A DNA stretch of 15,524 nt from positions 87,703-103,226 of the forward strand of contig DHPN01000027.1 in the NCBI GenBank assembly GCA_002407925.1. The letters run 5' to 3'. This DNA comes from Atopobiaceae bacterium UBA5363. Its GTDB lineage: Bacteria > Actinomycetota > Coriobacteriia > Coriobacteriales > Atopobiaceae. Below, piece by piece: positions 1 through 7,333 of the stretch. The notes below the pieces were generated by a model. The model had not been told where the DNA came from, made no database searches, and worked only from the letters and a program-made list of their open reading frames with translations. A program made the translations under genes and the position numbers. The stretch's first letter is position 1. Each line of letters begins with the position of its first letter.

Positions 1-89
1 CTACTGCCGCAGCCTGTAAGCGCAAGGGCCACCGCACCAGAAGCACCTCCAAACAAGGCAAGGGCTTCACGACGCGTAATTCCAGTCAT
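1..89 (-). CDS. N-terminus of a Tat-type secreted lipoprotein (partial, runs off the left edge)
   Basis: Only the first 29 codons lie in the window. They encode a short start, a twin-arginine pair (TRREALALF, Arg6-Arg7), an Ala/Gly/Leu-rich hydrophobic stretch and a lipobox (LTGC, Cys27) followed by Gly-Ser. This is the pattern of a lipoprotein exported folded by the Tat pathway, lipid-modified on Cys27 and anchored to the outer face of the membrane. The ATG at 87-89 is preceded by a GGGAGA-like ribosome binding site at about 101-106. The mature protein is outside the window, so its function (a solute-binding protein would be common) cannot be told. It is transcribed away from the GNAT gene at 190. 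Confidence 0.75.
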   Translation of the reverse strand, partial: MTGITRREALALFGGASGAVALALTGCGS

Positions 90-189
90 ATGGGTACACT
101 TCTCCCGTCTACTTTTTTAGCGAAAGCACCATATATCAAACGTATGATTCAGTATATCGCACTCTATTTTCTTCCTGAAAGGAGTTCTC
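90..189. promoter_or_regulatory. AT-rich divergent intergenic region (probable promoters for both flanking genes)
   Basis: These 100 bases separate two divergent starts and are clearly more AT-rich than the coding sequence around them. A TATGAT at 143-148 (5 of 6 to the -10 consensus, plus strand) is the best single element, but no convincing -35 lies at the right distance. AAAGGAG at 178-184 is the ribosome binding site for the GTG at 190. Promoter activity is inferred from position and composition only. Confidence 0.35.
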
Positions 190-720
190 GTGGAAATCAG
201 ATCAGCCGAAAAGGGGGACCTCGATGCCATCTCGGATATCTTCGATGCCGCGCGGCTCTTCATGTCCGAAAGCGGCAACCCCCACCAATGGACTGCAGAC
301 TATCCCGGCCGTCGCGATGCCAAGCGCGATATACGGCGCGGAACCCAATTCGTATGCACAGACGAGGGGAAGGTCGTCGGCTGCTTCGATTTCGAGCCAG
401 GCCCTGAGCCCTATTATCGGGTCCTCGAAGAAGGCCAGTGGCTCAACAAGTTCGACTATTTCGTCATTCACCGTTTTGCCGTGCTGCACTCTGGCAGGGG
501 CATCGGCCGCACCATGCTGGATTGGGCTTGCCACTCCTCAAATAACATCCGCGTCGACACTCACAAGGACAATGTGCCGATGCAAGCACTGCTGAAACGC
601 TTCGGATTTGTGCGCTGCGGCATCGTGCGCTTGCCCCGAGGCGGCTTTCGCGTCGTCTACCACTACGCTCGCCCAGACGAAAGGCCAACAAAGGAAGGCA
701 TGCGAGCGTGGCTGTGCTAA
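190..720 (+). CDS. GNAT-family N-acetyltransferase
   Basis: A 176-residue protein of GNAT size. The acetyl-CoA pyrophosphate-binding motif A is visible at about residues 94-113 (FAVLHSGRGIGRTMLDWA; the R/QxxGxG/A loop is SGRGIG). The end of the fold follows at 121-146 (RVDTHKDNVPMQALLKRFGF), with the Asn that usually sits near the acetyl-CoA and the terminal GFxxxG strand. Such enzymes move an acetyl group from acetyl-CoA to an amine; the substrate cannot be read from the sequence. The GTG start at 190 is chosen because AAAGGAG lies five bases upstream and the N-terminal MEIRSAEKGDLDAI matches the usual first strand and helix. It stands alone, divergent from the lipoprotein gene and convergent with ackA. 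Confidence 0.88.
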   Translation: MEIRSAEKGDLDAISDIFDAARLFMSESGNPHQWTADYPGRRDAKRDIRRGTQFVCTDEGKVVGCFDFEPGPEPYYRVLEEGQWLNKFDYFVIHRFAVLHSGRGIGRTMLDWACHSSNNIRVDTHKDNVPMQALLKRFGFVRCGIVRLPRGGFRVVYHYARPDERPTKEGMRAWLC

Positions 721-833
721 GCACTGAAGTGTCGGCCAGACTCATGCAAAAATGATGCTGCAGGCAAAGGACTTTCACCTTATGCCTACGCCCTGCACCT
801 CGTGCCTGTATGACAGAAGGCAGCACAAAAGAA

Positions 834-869
834 GGCCGTGACCTTTTGGCCACAGCCTCTCATGTTTTT
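834..869 (+). terminator. Possible weak terminator downstream of the GNAT gene
   Basis: An imperfect stem (GGCCGTG at 834-840 with CACAGCC at 851-857, one mismatch) is followed after a few bases by GTTTTT (864-869). It faces the right way to end the GNAT transcript but is 114 bases past the stop, and the T-run is not directly against the stem. Low confidence. Confidence 0.25.
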
Positions 870-896
870 CTTCCTTAAAGAAGACCTCACCCACAA

Positions 897-927
897 ACAG
901 GCCGCGCATCTCTGCTACGCGGCCTGT
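897..927 (-). terminator. Rho-independent-like terminator after ackA
   Basis: A perfect 10-bp inverted repeat (ACAGGCCGCG at 897-906, CGCGGCCTGT at 918-927) with an 11-base loop begins 11 bases after the ackA stop codon. On the minus strand the stem is followed by TTTGTGGGT, a short and imperfect U-tract. The position and GC-rich stem make it the likely end of the minus-strand gene block. Confidence 0.65.
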
Positions 928-938
928 CGAAGCAGCGG

Positions 939-2111
939 CTATTTGCCGAGGAGCTCCTTGACGTCAAGGGCGATCATATACTCCTCGTCAGTGGGCACAA
1001 TCAGCACCCGCACCCTGGAGTCAGCAGCGGAGATGTCACGGATCTCATTGGAGCGGGCTGCATTCTTCTTAGCATCGATCTTAATGCCGAACCAGCTGAG
1101 GCGATCCACGATATCTGCCCGCATACGCGCAGAGTTCTCGCCAATGCCGGCAGAGAAGGCCATCGTATCGACACCTTCCATCGCCTCTGTCATTTTCATG
1201 AACTCTTGCGCCGCACGATAGGCAAATATCTCCAGTGCCATCTTGCAGTTCTCGTCCCCCTCGTCTGCACCCTTCTCGATGTCGCGCGAGTCGGAGGAGA
1301 TGCCAGAGAGGGCCAGGAGCCCTGACTGCTTGTTCATCATGTTGTCGACCTGATTGACCGTGTAGCCCCCCACACGCTGTAGGTAGCAAACCGTCGAGGG
1401 GTCTATCGAGCCGCAGCGTGTGCCCATTACGAGGCCATCGAGCGGCGTGAGGCCCATCGTCGTGTCCATATCATGACCATCTTGTATTGCGCACATTGAG
1501 GCACCTGAGCCCAAATGGCAGCTTACCAGCTTGTGCACGCGGTGCTGCGTGAACAGGTCAGTGGCGCGCCAGATGTAACGATGGCTCGTACCGTGAGCGC
1601 CATATTTACGAATGTGCAGCCTGTCAACTACATCACGTGGCAAGGCATAGCGATAGGCACGCTCCGGGATGTGGTAGTGGAACGCAGAGTCCGTCACGAT
1701 TACGCCGCCGACGCCCGGAAAAAGCTCGCGGCACATCTCGATGACGTCCGCTTCAGCATAGTTGTGAAGAGGCGCGAGCTGGGCGACATCACGCACCCAT
1801 TGGACCGTTTCGTCAGTGACGACTTTGGACTCGGTGAAGTACCAACCTCCTTGCACGACGCGGTGCCCGATGCCGTCGACGGGCTTGTCGACGCTCTGCA
1901 GGATCTTATAGACATGCTTCATGGCCGTCTTGTGATCCGGAAGGGCGACCTCGAGCTTCTTCTTCTCGCCGCCAAGCTCTTCATGGCCGATGAAGGAGCC
2001 GTCGATACCAATCCTCTCACAGTTACCCTTTGCAAAGACTTCACGCGTATCCACGTCGAGCAGCTGATACTTTAGTGAAGAGCTGCCTGCATTGATAACT
2101 AAAACGTTCAT
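939..2111 (-). CDS. ackA: Acetate kinase
   Basis: Catalyses acetyl phosphate + ADP to acetate + ATP, the substrate-level ATP step of acetate fermentation (reversible, cytoplasmic). The 390 residues match the family's roughly 400. ASKHA-fold signatures run throughout: VLVINAGSSSLKYQL at 3-17 (Asn7), GHRVVQGG with Arg84, DSAFHYHIP with the catalytic-type Asp141, HGTSHRY at 173-179, GTRCGSIDP with Arg232, AFSAGIGENS at 318-327, and PTDEE near the C-terminus. GGGAGGAG lies just upstream of the ATG at 2109-2111. It is the last gene of the minus block, 84 bases after the HIT gene and with a hairpin 11 bases past its stop. The usual partner pta (phosphotransacetylase) is not in the window. Confidence 0.98.
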   Translation of the reverse strand: MNVLVINAGSSSLKYQLLDVDTREVFAKGNCERIGIDGSFIGHEELGGEKKKLEVALPDHKTAMKHVYKILQSVDKPVDGIGHRVVQGGWYFTESKVVTDETVQWVRDVAQLAPLHNYAEADVIEMCRELFPGVGGVIVTDSAFHYHIPERAYRYALPRDVVDRLHIRKYGAHGTSHRYIWRATDLFTQHRVHKLVSCHLGSGASMCAIQDGHDMDTTMGLTPLDGLVMGTRCGSIDPSTVCYLQRVGGYTVNQVDNMMNKQSGLLALSGISSDSRDIEKGADEGDENCKMALEIFAYRAAQEFMKMTEAMEGVDTMAFSAGIGENSARMRADIVDRLSWFGIKIDAKKNAARSNEIRDISAADSRVRVLIVPTDEEYMIALDVKELLGK

Positions 2112-2173
2112 GAAACTCCTCCCACTGGATTCCGTCGACCACGTCCGGCCAACATTTACTCACGGTGCCTAAT

Positions 2174-2203
2174 GATAGCCCTACTTGCGATAGCCTTACT
2201 TGC
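2174..2203. repeat. Tandem 15-bp direct repeat over the stop codon of the HIT gene
   Basis: GATAGCCCTACTTGC (2174-2188) is followed directly by GATAGCCTTACTTGC (2189-2203), with one mismatch. The second unit holds the last sense codons and the TAA of the HIT gene, and the first lies just past the stop. It looks like a small local duplication of the gene's 3' end. Confidence 0.85.
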
Positions 2204-2543
2204 TGGGTATGAGGCCCTCGCCCAGATTACAGCCCCCCAGCACATGCAGATGCAGGTGATGTACCGTCTGCCCGGCCGCGTCTCCCGTGTTGGCAATCAC
2301 GCGGAAGCCCGTCTTGTCAATGCCGGTCGCGTGTGCCACGACCTTCACAGCATGAGCCAATGCGGCAAGCACGTCCGCAGGCACATCGTCTATCAGATTA
2401 TCATAGTGAACCTTTGGCACGACCAGTATGTGCACGGGCGCCTGTGGGTTCAGGTCCTTGAAGGCAACGACCTTGTCATCCTCGTACACATAACTACTTT
2501 CAATTTCATGGTTGGCAATTTTGCAGAAAATACAATCCGACAT
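2196..2543 (-). CDS. hinT: HIT-family nucleotide-binding hydrolase, HinT-like
   Basis: A 115-residue histidine-triad protein, the usual size of HinT purine nucleoside phosphoramidases, which hydrolyse AMP-linked amines. The N-terminus carries CIFCKI (Cys4, Cys7), frequent in this subfamily. The nucleotide-contacting strand is followed by GFRVIANTGDAAGQTVHHLH, with the triad at His96-x-His98-x-His100 and VLGG after it; His98 would be the nucleophile by homology. AAGGAG precedes the ATG. It lies 26 bases after xseB and 84 before ackA, in the same direction. HinT genes sit in varied contexts, so the neighbours say little about its substrate. The family call is firm; the symbol is by similarity. 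Confidence 0.95.
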   Translation of the reverse strand: MSDCIFCKIANHEIESSYVYEDDKVVAFKDLNPQAPVHILVVPKVHYDNLIDDVPADVLAALAHAVKVVAHATGIDKTGFRVIANTGDAAGQTVHHLHLHVLGGCNLGEGLIPSK

Positions 2544-2569
2544 GAAGGCTCCTTACCTTAAACCCCTGA

Positions 2570-2839
2570 CTACTCGTCGAGAAATGCCGTTGACGGAGCT
2601 GCCGTGGTGTCGGCCACGGTGTCTTGGGCACCAGCTTCATCAACGAGCACCTGCACCTTTTGCTCCGCTGCCGACAGGCGCTCACGCAGGCTTTTCAACA
2701 ACTCGACACCGCGTGCATAGCGAGCAAGCGCGTCTTCGAGCTCCAAGTCCCCCGCCTCGAGCGCCCGCACAATTTGCTCAAGCTCAACCGATGCCTCCTT
2801 GAAACTCATGTCTTCGATCTTCTTTTCCTTATCAGCCAT
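2570..2839 (-). CDS. xseB: Exodeoxyribonuclease VII small subunit
   Basis: A small 89-residue protein with the XseB signature: MSFKEASVELEQIVRALEAG followed by LELEDALARYARGVELLKSL and a charged helix (RERLSAAEQKV). Several XseB subunits bind the XseA catalytic subunit through these helices to form the exonuclease VII complex, which degrades single-stranded DNA to oligonucleotides during repair. The start codon lies only 2 bases after the xseA stop, so the two are very likely co-transcribed and translationally coupled. The last 20 or so residues (DEAGAQDTVADTTAAPSTAF) form a low-complexity tail outside the family core. Confidence 0.97.
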   Translation of the reverse strand: MADKEKKIEDMSFKEASVELEQIVRALEAGDLELEDALARYARGVELLKSLRERLSAAEQKVQVLVDEAGAQDTVADTTAAPSTAFLDE

Positions 2840-2841
2840 AG

Positions 2842-4278
2842 CTATCCTTCCGAAGCTCCCACGGATGTCTTGCTGTTCGATGGGCCCTGTCCTTGTTCGA
2901 CGCGTACGACACGCGCTCGCGCAGAGCCGTTCCCAAAGCGCATGTCAAGCTCCTCGTTCACGAGGAGCTGACGAGAGCTTGAAACGATATGACCAGCCTC
3001 GTCGCGCACGATGGCATAGCCGCGAGCCAGCACACGCAAGGGGGACAGGGCATCGAGAGTGGAGGCGGCATGAGCGACGCCTTGGCAATACGGTCGCAAA
3101 AGGCCCTCCCCCACAGTACGAAGTCGATGGGTAACACTGTCAGTGGCTTGTCGCTGCGCGGCAATCATGCGTGGCATTGCTCCGTGTAGACGCTCTGCGG
3201 TGAGCTCGAGGCTCGCTCGACGGTCGCGCACGATGAGCATAGGGTCGTGGAGGCAGCGATGGGCGGCCAAAGACCCAAGCTCCTGCCGATGCCGCGCGAT
3301 GATAAAAGAGATTGAGCGGACTGCAGAAGATCTCAAGGTCTCAGCCTGCGCCTCGTAGGAGGCGAGCAGGGCAGACATCGCCTGGTTGAGCCGCTGCTGA
3401 CGCTCGTTCATCAGGCTCTCAACCTCATCGATGGCTGGAGCCACCGACTCGGCTGCGGCTGTAGGCGTCGAGCACCGGCGATCAGCAACCATGTCACAGA
3501 TGCAGGTGTCAGGCTCATGCCCTATGCCGGTGATCACGGGGACAGGGCAGGCTGCGACGGCGCGCGCCAGCCTCTCGTCGTTAAACGTCATGAGGTCCTC
3601 AAATGAGCCGCCTCCGCGCACAAGTAAGATTGCATCGGGATGCACCGCGGCGGCGATTCTGAGTGCCGCAATGATTGAAGAGGCCGCCCCCTCACCCTGT
3701 ACCGTGCATCCGGCCGCCTGAAGTCTCACGAGAGGGTTGCGCCTCGCAAGCGTGCGCTTCACGTCGTCTATGACACTTCCGGAAAGGGAAGTCACAACAC
3801 AAACGCGCTCGCAAAAGCGGGGGATGGCCCTTTTGCGCGTAGCATCCATGAGACCTTCGCGCTCGAGCTTGCGCGCCAGCTCAGCCACTTGCTGACGCAA
3901 AAGCCCCTCGCCAGCCACTTTGATGCCGGTCGCATGAAAGGAAAGCGAGCCGCGACGGTCGTAGACTTCAAAGGTGCCGCTCATTTGCACCTTGAGGCCG
4001 TCTCTAAGCTCGAAGCCGAGCTTTTGATAGACCCAGCGCCACACCGTGACGTCCATGGCAGCAGAGGCGTCTTTGATCTGGAAGTAGCAATGGCCGCTGC
4101 GGGCGTTCGGCCCTCGAAAGCCCGTGACCTCCCCTATGACGACTAGCTCAGGGAGCTTGTCTACCTGGCCCTTTACAAGGGCGACAGCCTCGCTTACCGA
4201 CAGCGCCTCCGACAGCTCCCCCTGCGAGGCTTCCTGAGGGCCCTCTGGGGCTTCCTGCTTTTTTGGACGACTCACCAC
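2842..4278 (-). CDS. xseA: Exodeoxyribonuclease VII large subunit
   Basis: Catalytic subunit of exonuclease VII. In order: an N-terminal Ser/Glu-rich tail, an OB-fold DNA-binding domain at about 25-120 (SVSEAVALVKGQVDKLPEL, then GHCYFQIKD), the nuclease domain with CVVTSLSGSVIDDVKRTLARR, RGGGSFEDLMTFNDE (about 221-235) and GIGHEPDTCICDMVADRR, then a helical region and a C-terminal strand domain (LARGYAIVRDE). Size fits E. coli XseA (456 aa). Start: the frame opens back to a TTG at 4300-4302 that has no ribosome binding site. A GTG at 4276-4278 has AAAGG seven bases upstream and begins one base after the protease gene's stop, so I prefer it; the conserved region starts later in either case. 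Confidence 0.95.
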   Translation of the reverse strand: MVSRPKKQEAPEGPQEASQGELSEALSVSEAVALVKGQVDKLPELVVIGEVTGFRGPNARSGHCYFQIKDASAAMDVTVWRWVYQKLGFELRDGLKVQMSGTFEVYDRRGSLSFHATGIKVAGEGLLRQQVAELARKLEREGLMDATRKRAIPRFCERVCVVTSLSGSVIDDVKRTLARRNPLVRLQAAGCTVQGEGAASSIIAALRIAAAVHPDAILLVRGGGSFEDLMTFNDERLARAVAACPVPVITGIGHEPDTCICDMVADRRCSTPTAAAESVAPAIDEVESLMNERQQRLNQAMSALLASYEAQAETLRSSAVRSISFIIARHRQELGSLAAHRCLHDPMLIVRDRRASLELTAERLHGAMPRMIAAQRQATDSVTHRLRTVGEGLLRPYCQGVAHAASTLDALSPLRVLARGYAIVRDEAGHIVSSSRQLLVNEELDMRFGNGSARARVVRVEQGQGPSNSKTSVGASEG

Positions 4279-4279
4279 C

Positions 4280-4960
4280 CTAGCGCCTTTCCGTCTGGCC
4301 AAAGAGGTACAGGAGCTGGATGACTGACATCAGGGCTGCCGCCACATAGGTGAGCGCAGCAGCTGTCAGCACCTTGCGGGCCCCCCGTTGGTCAAGCCCC
4401 ATACCTGCATGGCCAAGGTAGGCAACCGCGCGCCTCGATGCGTCTATTTCCACAGGCAGCGTCACGAACTGGAAGATGACCGAGAATGCAAACAGCACCA
4501 AAGCTAGGCGCAAGAACCCGACCATCTCAAAGAAAAACCCCATGAAGAAGAGAATGCCCCATACCCGCTGCGTAATGTTGACTACCGGCACAAGCGCCGT
4601 TCGTATGCAGCCAGGCAGATAGCCCTTTGCTGTCTGGACAGCATGTCCAGCCTCGTGACAGGCCACGGCCACAGAAGCTACGGAGCCGCCATCATAGTTC
4701 TCGTCAGAGAGATGGAGCCTGTTGTCGCGTGGATCGTAAAAGTCGCTGAGATGGCCCGAGGTGCGCGCAATACCAACCGCAGACGCGCCATTCTCATCGA
4801 GCATGCGGCGCGCAACTTGGGCGCCGGTGCCTGTCGAAGAAGCATCAACAAGCGACCAGCGAGCATAGGTTTTGTTGATATAGGCTTGCGTGGCCCATCC
4901 CAATGCGAGGCAAACAATCACAACTAAAAAATAGGCACCGTCGAAGCCATAGATATACAT
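4280..4960 (-). CDS. Membrane-bound zinc metallopeptidase, YugP type
   Basis: A 226-residue membrane protein matching the YugP family (PF04298, neutral zinc metallopeptidase; B. subtilis YugP is about 225 aa). It has an N-terminal membrane segment at about 10-29 and the family signature GHLSDFYDPRDNRLHLSDENY. SVASVAVACHEAGHAVQ follows with the zinc site HEAGH at 102-106; two or three more hydrophobic segments come next (WGILFFMGFFFEMVG, ALVLFAFSVIFQFVTL, LTYVAAALMSVIQLLYLFG). The substrate of the family is unknown. The frame opens 14 codons earlier (5002), but the ATG at 4958-4960 has AAAGGA seven to eight bases upstream and matches the family N-terminus (MYIYGFD). It lies between rnd and xseA, almost touching xseA. 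Confidence 0.94.
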   Translation of the reverse strand: MYIYGFDGAYFLVVIVCLALGWATQAYINKTYARWSLVDASSTGTGAQVARRMLDENGASAVGIARTSGHLSDFYDPRDNRLHLSDENYDGGSVASVAVACHEAGHAVQTAKGYLPGCIRTALVPVVNITQRVWGILFFMGFFFEMVGFLRLALVLFAFSVIFQFVTLPVEIDASRRAVAYLGHAGMGLDQRGARKVLTAAALTYVAAALMSVIQLLYLFGQTERR

Positions 4961-5065
4961 GCTGGTTCCTTTCCCCTGCGTGGCTGACACCCTTGTACCC
5001 ATCCGCCCACCCTTCGTTTACCGAAGCGGCGTGCAGATGAGAAACCACGCATTTGCCCACGTACC

Positions 5066-6202
5066 TCAGAGTACCTCAATCTTGCCGTCTTTAACGGTAA
5101 GACCACATTCGCCACAGAGCAAGCGCCTGAGACGCGAGCCGAGCAGCTCTGAGCGCCACCCCTCAGACAATGAGCATGGCTGCCGCCCTTGCAAAAAATC
5201 AAGAAGGTCTTCTCTGGTCGCAAGCAGCTGCGCTGCAATGCCAGTCTGCTCCGACATGACACGAACCATTGCGTACATCAAGTCGAGCACGCCTTCGGTC
5301 TCAGCTGAGGGATGCTCATGGCGCTTTGAGTGCGGATAGCGAGAAGGGCTTGTCGAGAGGCCCTTGTTGAGCGCGGCTATGAGGGAGCCTGCGTCGGCGA
5401 CGGAAAGCTGCTCAGTGCCACGAATGCGACGCAAACGATCAACGTCACGCGGCACGTGCCGGCAGCACTCAATAATCACCTCGTCGGAGACGACCCATTT
5501 TCTTGGTATGTTCCGGGATGCTGCGGTCTTCTCACGCCAAGCGCATGCCTCGCGCGCAACGGCAAGCTGTCGGCGCGTAAGGGAGTTGACGCGCTTGAGA
5601 TGAAGGTATGCTTCCTGGGGGTCGCGTGCAACGGCGACCTTGTCGTTGATGGCCTGCATCTCCGGCAGCACCCAACCTAAGCGATCCTCTTCAACGAGTT
5701 GCTTCGTCATCTGCTGGTATATGTTCGGCAGGTAGCGTACGTCGTCTGCCGCATAGGAAAGCTGCTCTTCGTCAAGCGGCCGACGTGACCAGTCACTGAG
5801 CGCCTCGGCTTTGGGCAGGTGCACGCCGCAGAACCTCTCCACAAGACAGCCATATCCCACCTGCTGGCGCATGCCAAGAAACGCCGCTCCCACCTGCGTG
5901 TCAAAAATAGGCTTGGGAACGCAGCCGAGCGCGTCCTGAATGACCTCGAGGTCTTGGGAACAGGCATGAAAGATCTTCACAATGCGCTCGTTGGCAAGGA
6001 GCTCTTTCAATGCCCCCAAGTTCTTGATGCGCAAAGGATCCACGACAGCCACTTCTTGTGGCACCGCGAGCTGTATGAGGCAAAGTTTCGGGTAATAGCT
6101 ACGCTCGCGCAAAAACTCCGTGTCTACGGCAAGTATTTTCGAAGAAGCCGCACGTTCGCAGAAGGTAGCGAGGTCATCCTCGCGGAAAATGTAGTCGGAC
6201 AA
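5066..6202 (-). CDS. rnd: Ribonuclease D (3'-5' exoribonuclease)
   Basis: A DEDDy-type 3'-5' exoribonuclease that trims 3' ends of tRNA and other small RNA precursors. Numbered from the TTG at 6202: the catalytic domain has AVDTEFLRE (Asp27, Glu29), HACSQDLEVI (Asp84) and LSYAADDVRYL (Tyr150, Asp154). An HRDC RNA-binding domain follows at about 195-290 (LAVAREACAWREKTAASRN) with a second helical domain after it. Length 378 fits E. coli RNase D (375). The frame also opens from a GTG at 6301, adding 33 residues that do not resemble the family and have no ribosome binding site. The TTG has a weak GGGGA upstream and gives the standard N-terminus (SDYIFREDDL), so the start is the least certain part. 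First gene of the minus block. Confidence 0.93.
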   Translation of the reverse strand: MSDYIFREDDLATFCERAASSKILAVDTEFLRERSYYPKLCLIQLAVPQEVAVVDPLRIKNLGALKELLANERIVKIFHACSQDLEVIQDALGCVPKPIFDTQVGAAFLGMRQQVGYGCLVERFCGVHLPKAEALSDWSRRPLDEEQLSYAADDVRYLPNIYQQMTKQLVEEDRLGWVLPEMQAINDKVAVARDPQEAYLHLKRVNSLTRRQLAVAREACAWREKTAASRNIPRKWVVSDEVIIECCRHVPRDVDRLRRIRGTEQLSVADAGSLIAALNKGLSTSPSRYPHSKRHEHPSAETEGVLDLMYAMVRVMSEQTGIAAQLLATREDLLDFLQGRQPCSLSEGWRSELLGSRLRRLLCGECGLTVKDGKIEVL

Positions 6203-6332
6203 AATTCTCGATTCCCCGTGATGGCAATTCCGCACGAGGCAGAAAGGGTACCATCGAACTGTAGCGAAGCGCGCCCGCAACACCTGAGGCGTCGCATGCA
6301 CGTCACTATCATAGCCAAGTTAGGAGGAGCTC
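6203..6332. promoter_or_regulatory. Divergent intergenic region between rnd and the lipid kinase gene
   Basis: If rnd starts at 6202, these 130 bases separate two divergent operons and should hold both promoters. A CTATCATAG near 6306-6314 contains a TATGAT on the minus strand and a TATCAT on the plus strand, either of which could be a -10, but no good -35 accompanies them. AGGAGG at 6322-6327 is the ribosome binding site for the GTG at 6333. If rnd starts at 6301 instead, the true gap is only 31 bases. Confidence 0.3.
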
Positions 6333-7319
6333 GTGCGCTGCCTGATCGTCCACAACCTGAAATCCGGTTTCGGTTCGAACGCAATCTTCGAATTCGAGCG
6401 TGCCCTCTTAAACGAAGGGGACGAGTGCGTCCTGCGCATCCTCAAAGAAGGGCAACGTGCCGACGATGTGCTGGCAGATGCAGAGTCCTTTGATCTGGCC
6501 GTCCTGTCCGGCGGGGATGGAACCACCTCTTCCCTTTTGTACGGACTGCGCTATCGTGATGTCCTGACCTGCGTCTTTCCTTCTGGAACGGCTAATCTCT
6601 TTTGCCTCAACCTTGGCATTGCGGCTGAGCCGAGCGCACTGGCCCGTGCCTGCCGCGTCGGGCGCTGCGTATCGACCGACCTAGGTGAGCTAACCTTCAC
6701 TGACATACACGGATCGAGGCACAAGCGCGGCTTTTCCATCATGATGGGCACGGGCTTTGATGCCCAGATCATGCGCGACGCCGTAGCTGGCAAGCAGACG
6801 CTAGGTGCCGTGGCATACTTCACAGCGGTTTTTTCAAACGTGCATCCGCCCGTACGGCACTTTGTTATTGATATGGACGGTACCACCATCGAGCGGGATG
6901 GTATCTCTTGCCTTGTGGCCAACACGACCCAAATACAGGCCGGCATCGAAATCGTGCCCGACAGCCGGATGGATGACGGCCTGCTAGAAGTCATCATCCT
7001 CGAGCAGGCTGACGCCGTCGGGTTGCTGCGCCCCCTTATTGCAAGCATTGTCGATCACAAGGGGGATCGCCTGGGACGTCCCGAGATCGAAACGTTTCGT
7101 GGCCAGCATATCCGCATCACGCCCTCTCTCCCCGTTCCGCTTGAATATGATGGCGAAACCTATGAGGAGCCGGTAGCAAGTTATGAGGCCGTCGTGCTGC
7201 CTGCGGCGAACCGCATCGTGGTCGATGGGCTGAGCTCATACCATGACCCGTCCGACTCAGCAAGCGAGGAGAACCCTCGGTTTGGCTCGGGCGAGCTGGC
7301 GTCTTTTCCTGAGCCATAA
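6333..7319 (+). CDS. Diacylglycerol kinase-family lipid kinase
   Basis: A 328-residue protein of the DagK/LCB5/YegS family, which phosphorylates diacylglycerol or related lipids with ATP. The catalytic domain begins CLIVHNLKSGFG, then VLSGGDGTTSSLL with the GGDGT nucleotide motif at 60-64 and FPSGTANLFCLNLGI at 82-96 (the usual PxGTxN loop, here PSGTAN). The second, beta-sandwich domain has FSIMMGTGFDAQIMRD, GIEIVPDSRMDDGLLEVI with the family's DGxL signature, and PVPLEYDGETYEE near the end. The last 25 residues are a charged low-complexity tail. The GTG start has AGGAGGAG upstream. First gene of the plus block, 14 bases before the thioesterase. Recycling diacylglycerol to phosphatidate is a reasonable role, but the substrate could differ. 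Confidence 0.93.
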   Translation: MRCLIVHNLKSGFGSNAIFEFERALLNEGDECVLRILKEGQRADDVLADAESFDLAVLSGGDGTTSSLLYGLRYRDVLTCVFPSGTANLFCLNLGIAAEPSALARACRVGRCVSTDLGELTFTDIHGSRHKRGFSIMMGTGFDAQIMRDAVAGKQTLGAVAYFTAVFSNVHPPVRHFVIDMDGTTIERDGISCLVANTTQIQAGIEIVPDSRMDDGLLEVIILEQADAVGLLRPLIASIVDHKGDRLGRPEIETFRGQHIRITPSLPVPLEYDGETYEEPVASYEAVVLPAANRIVVDGLSSYHDPSDSASEENPRFGSGELASFPEP

Positions 7320-7333
7320 AGTAAGGGGACAGC

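Noticed and set aside
464..853. 129-codon open frame on the minus strand in and after the GNAT gene
   Set aside because: It overlaps the well-supported GNAT gene for most of its length, has Arg/Ser-rich composition typical of a shadow frame and shows no known motif.
1515..2075. 186-codon plus-strand open frame opposite ackA
   Set aside because: It lies entirely antisense to a complete acetate kinase, so it is explained by codon bias in a GC-rich gene.
5819..6493. 224-codon plus-strand open frame across rnd and the start of the lipid kinase
   Set aside because: It crosses two certain genes in another frame and has no ribosome binding site or recognisable domain.
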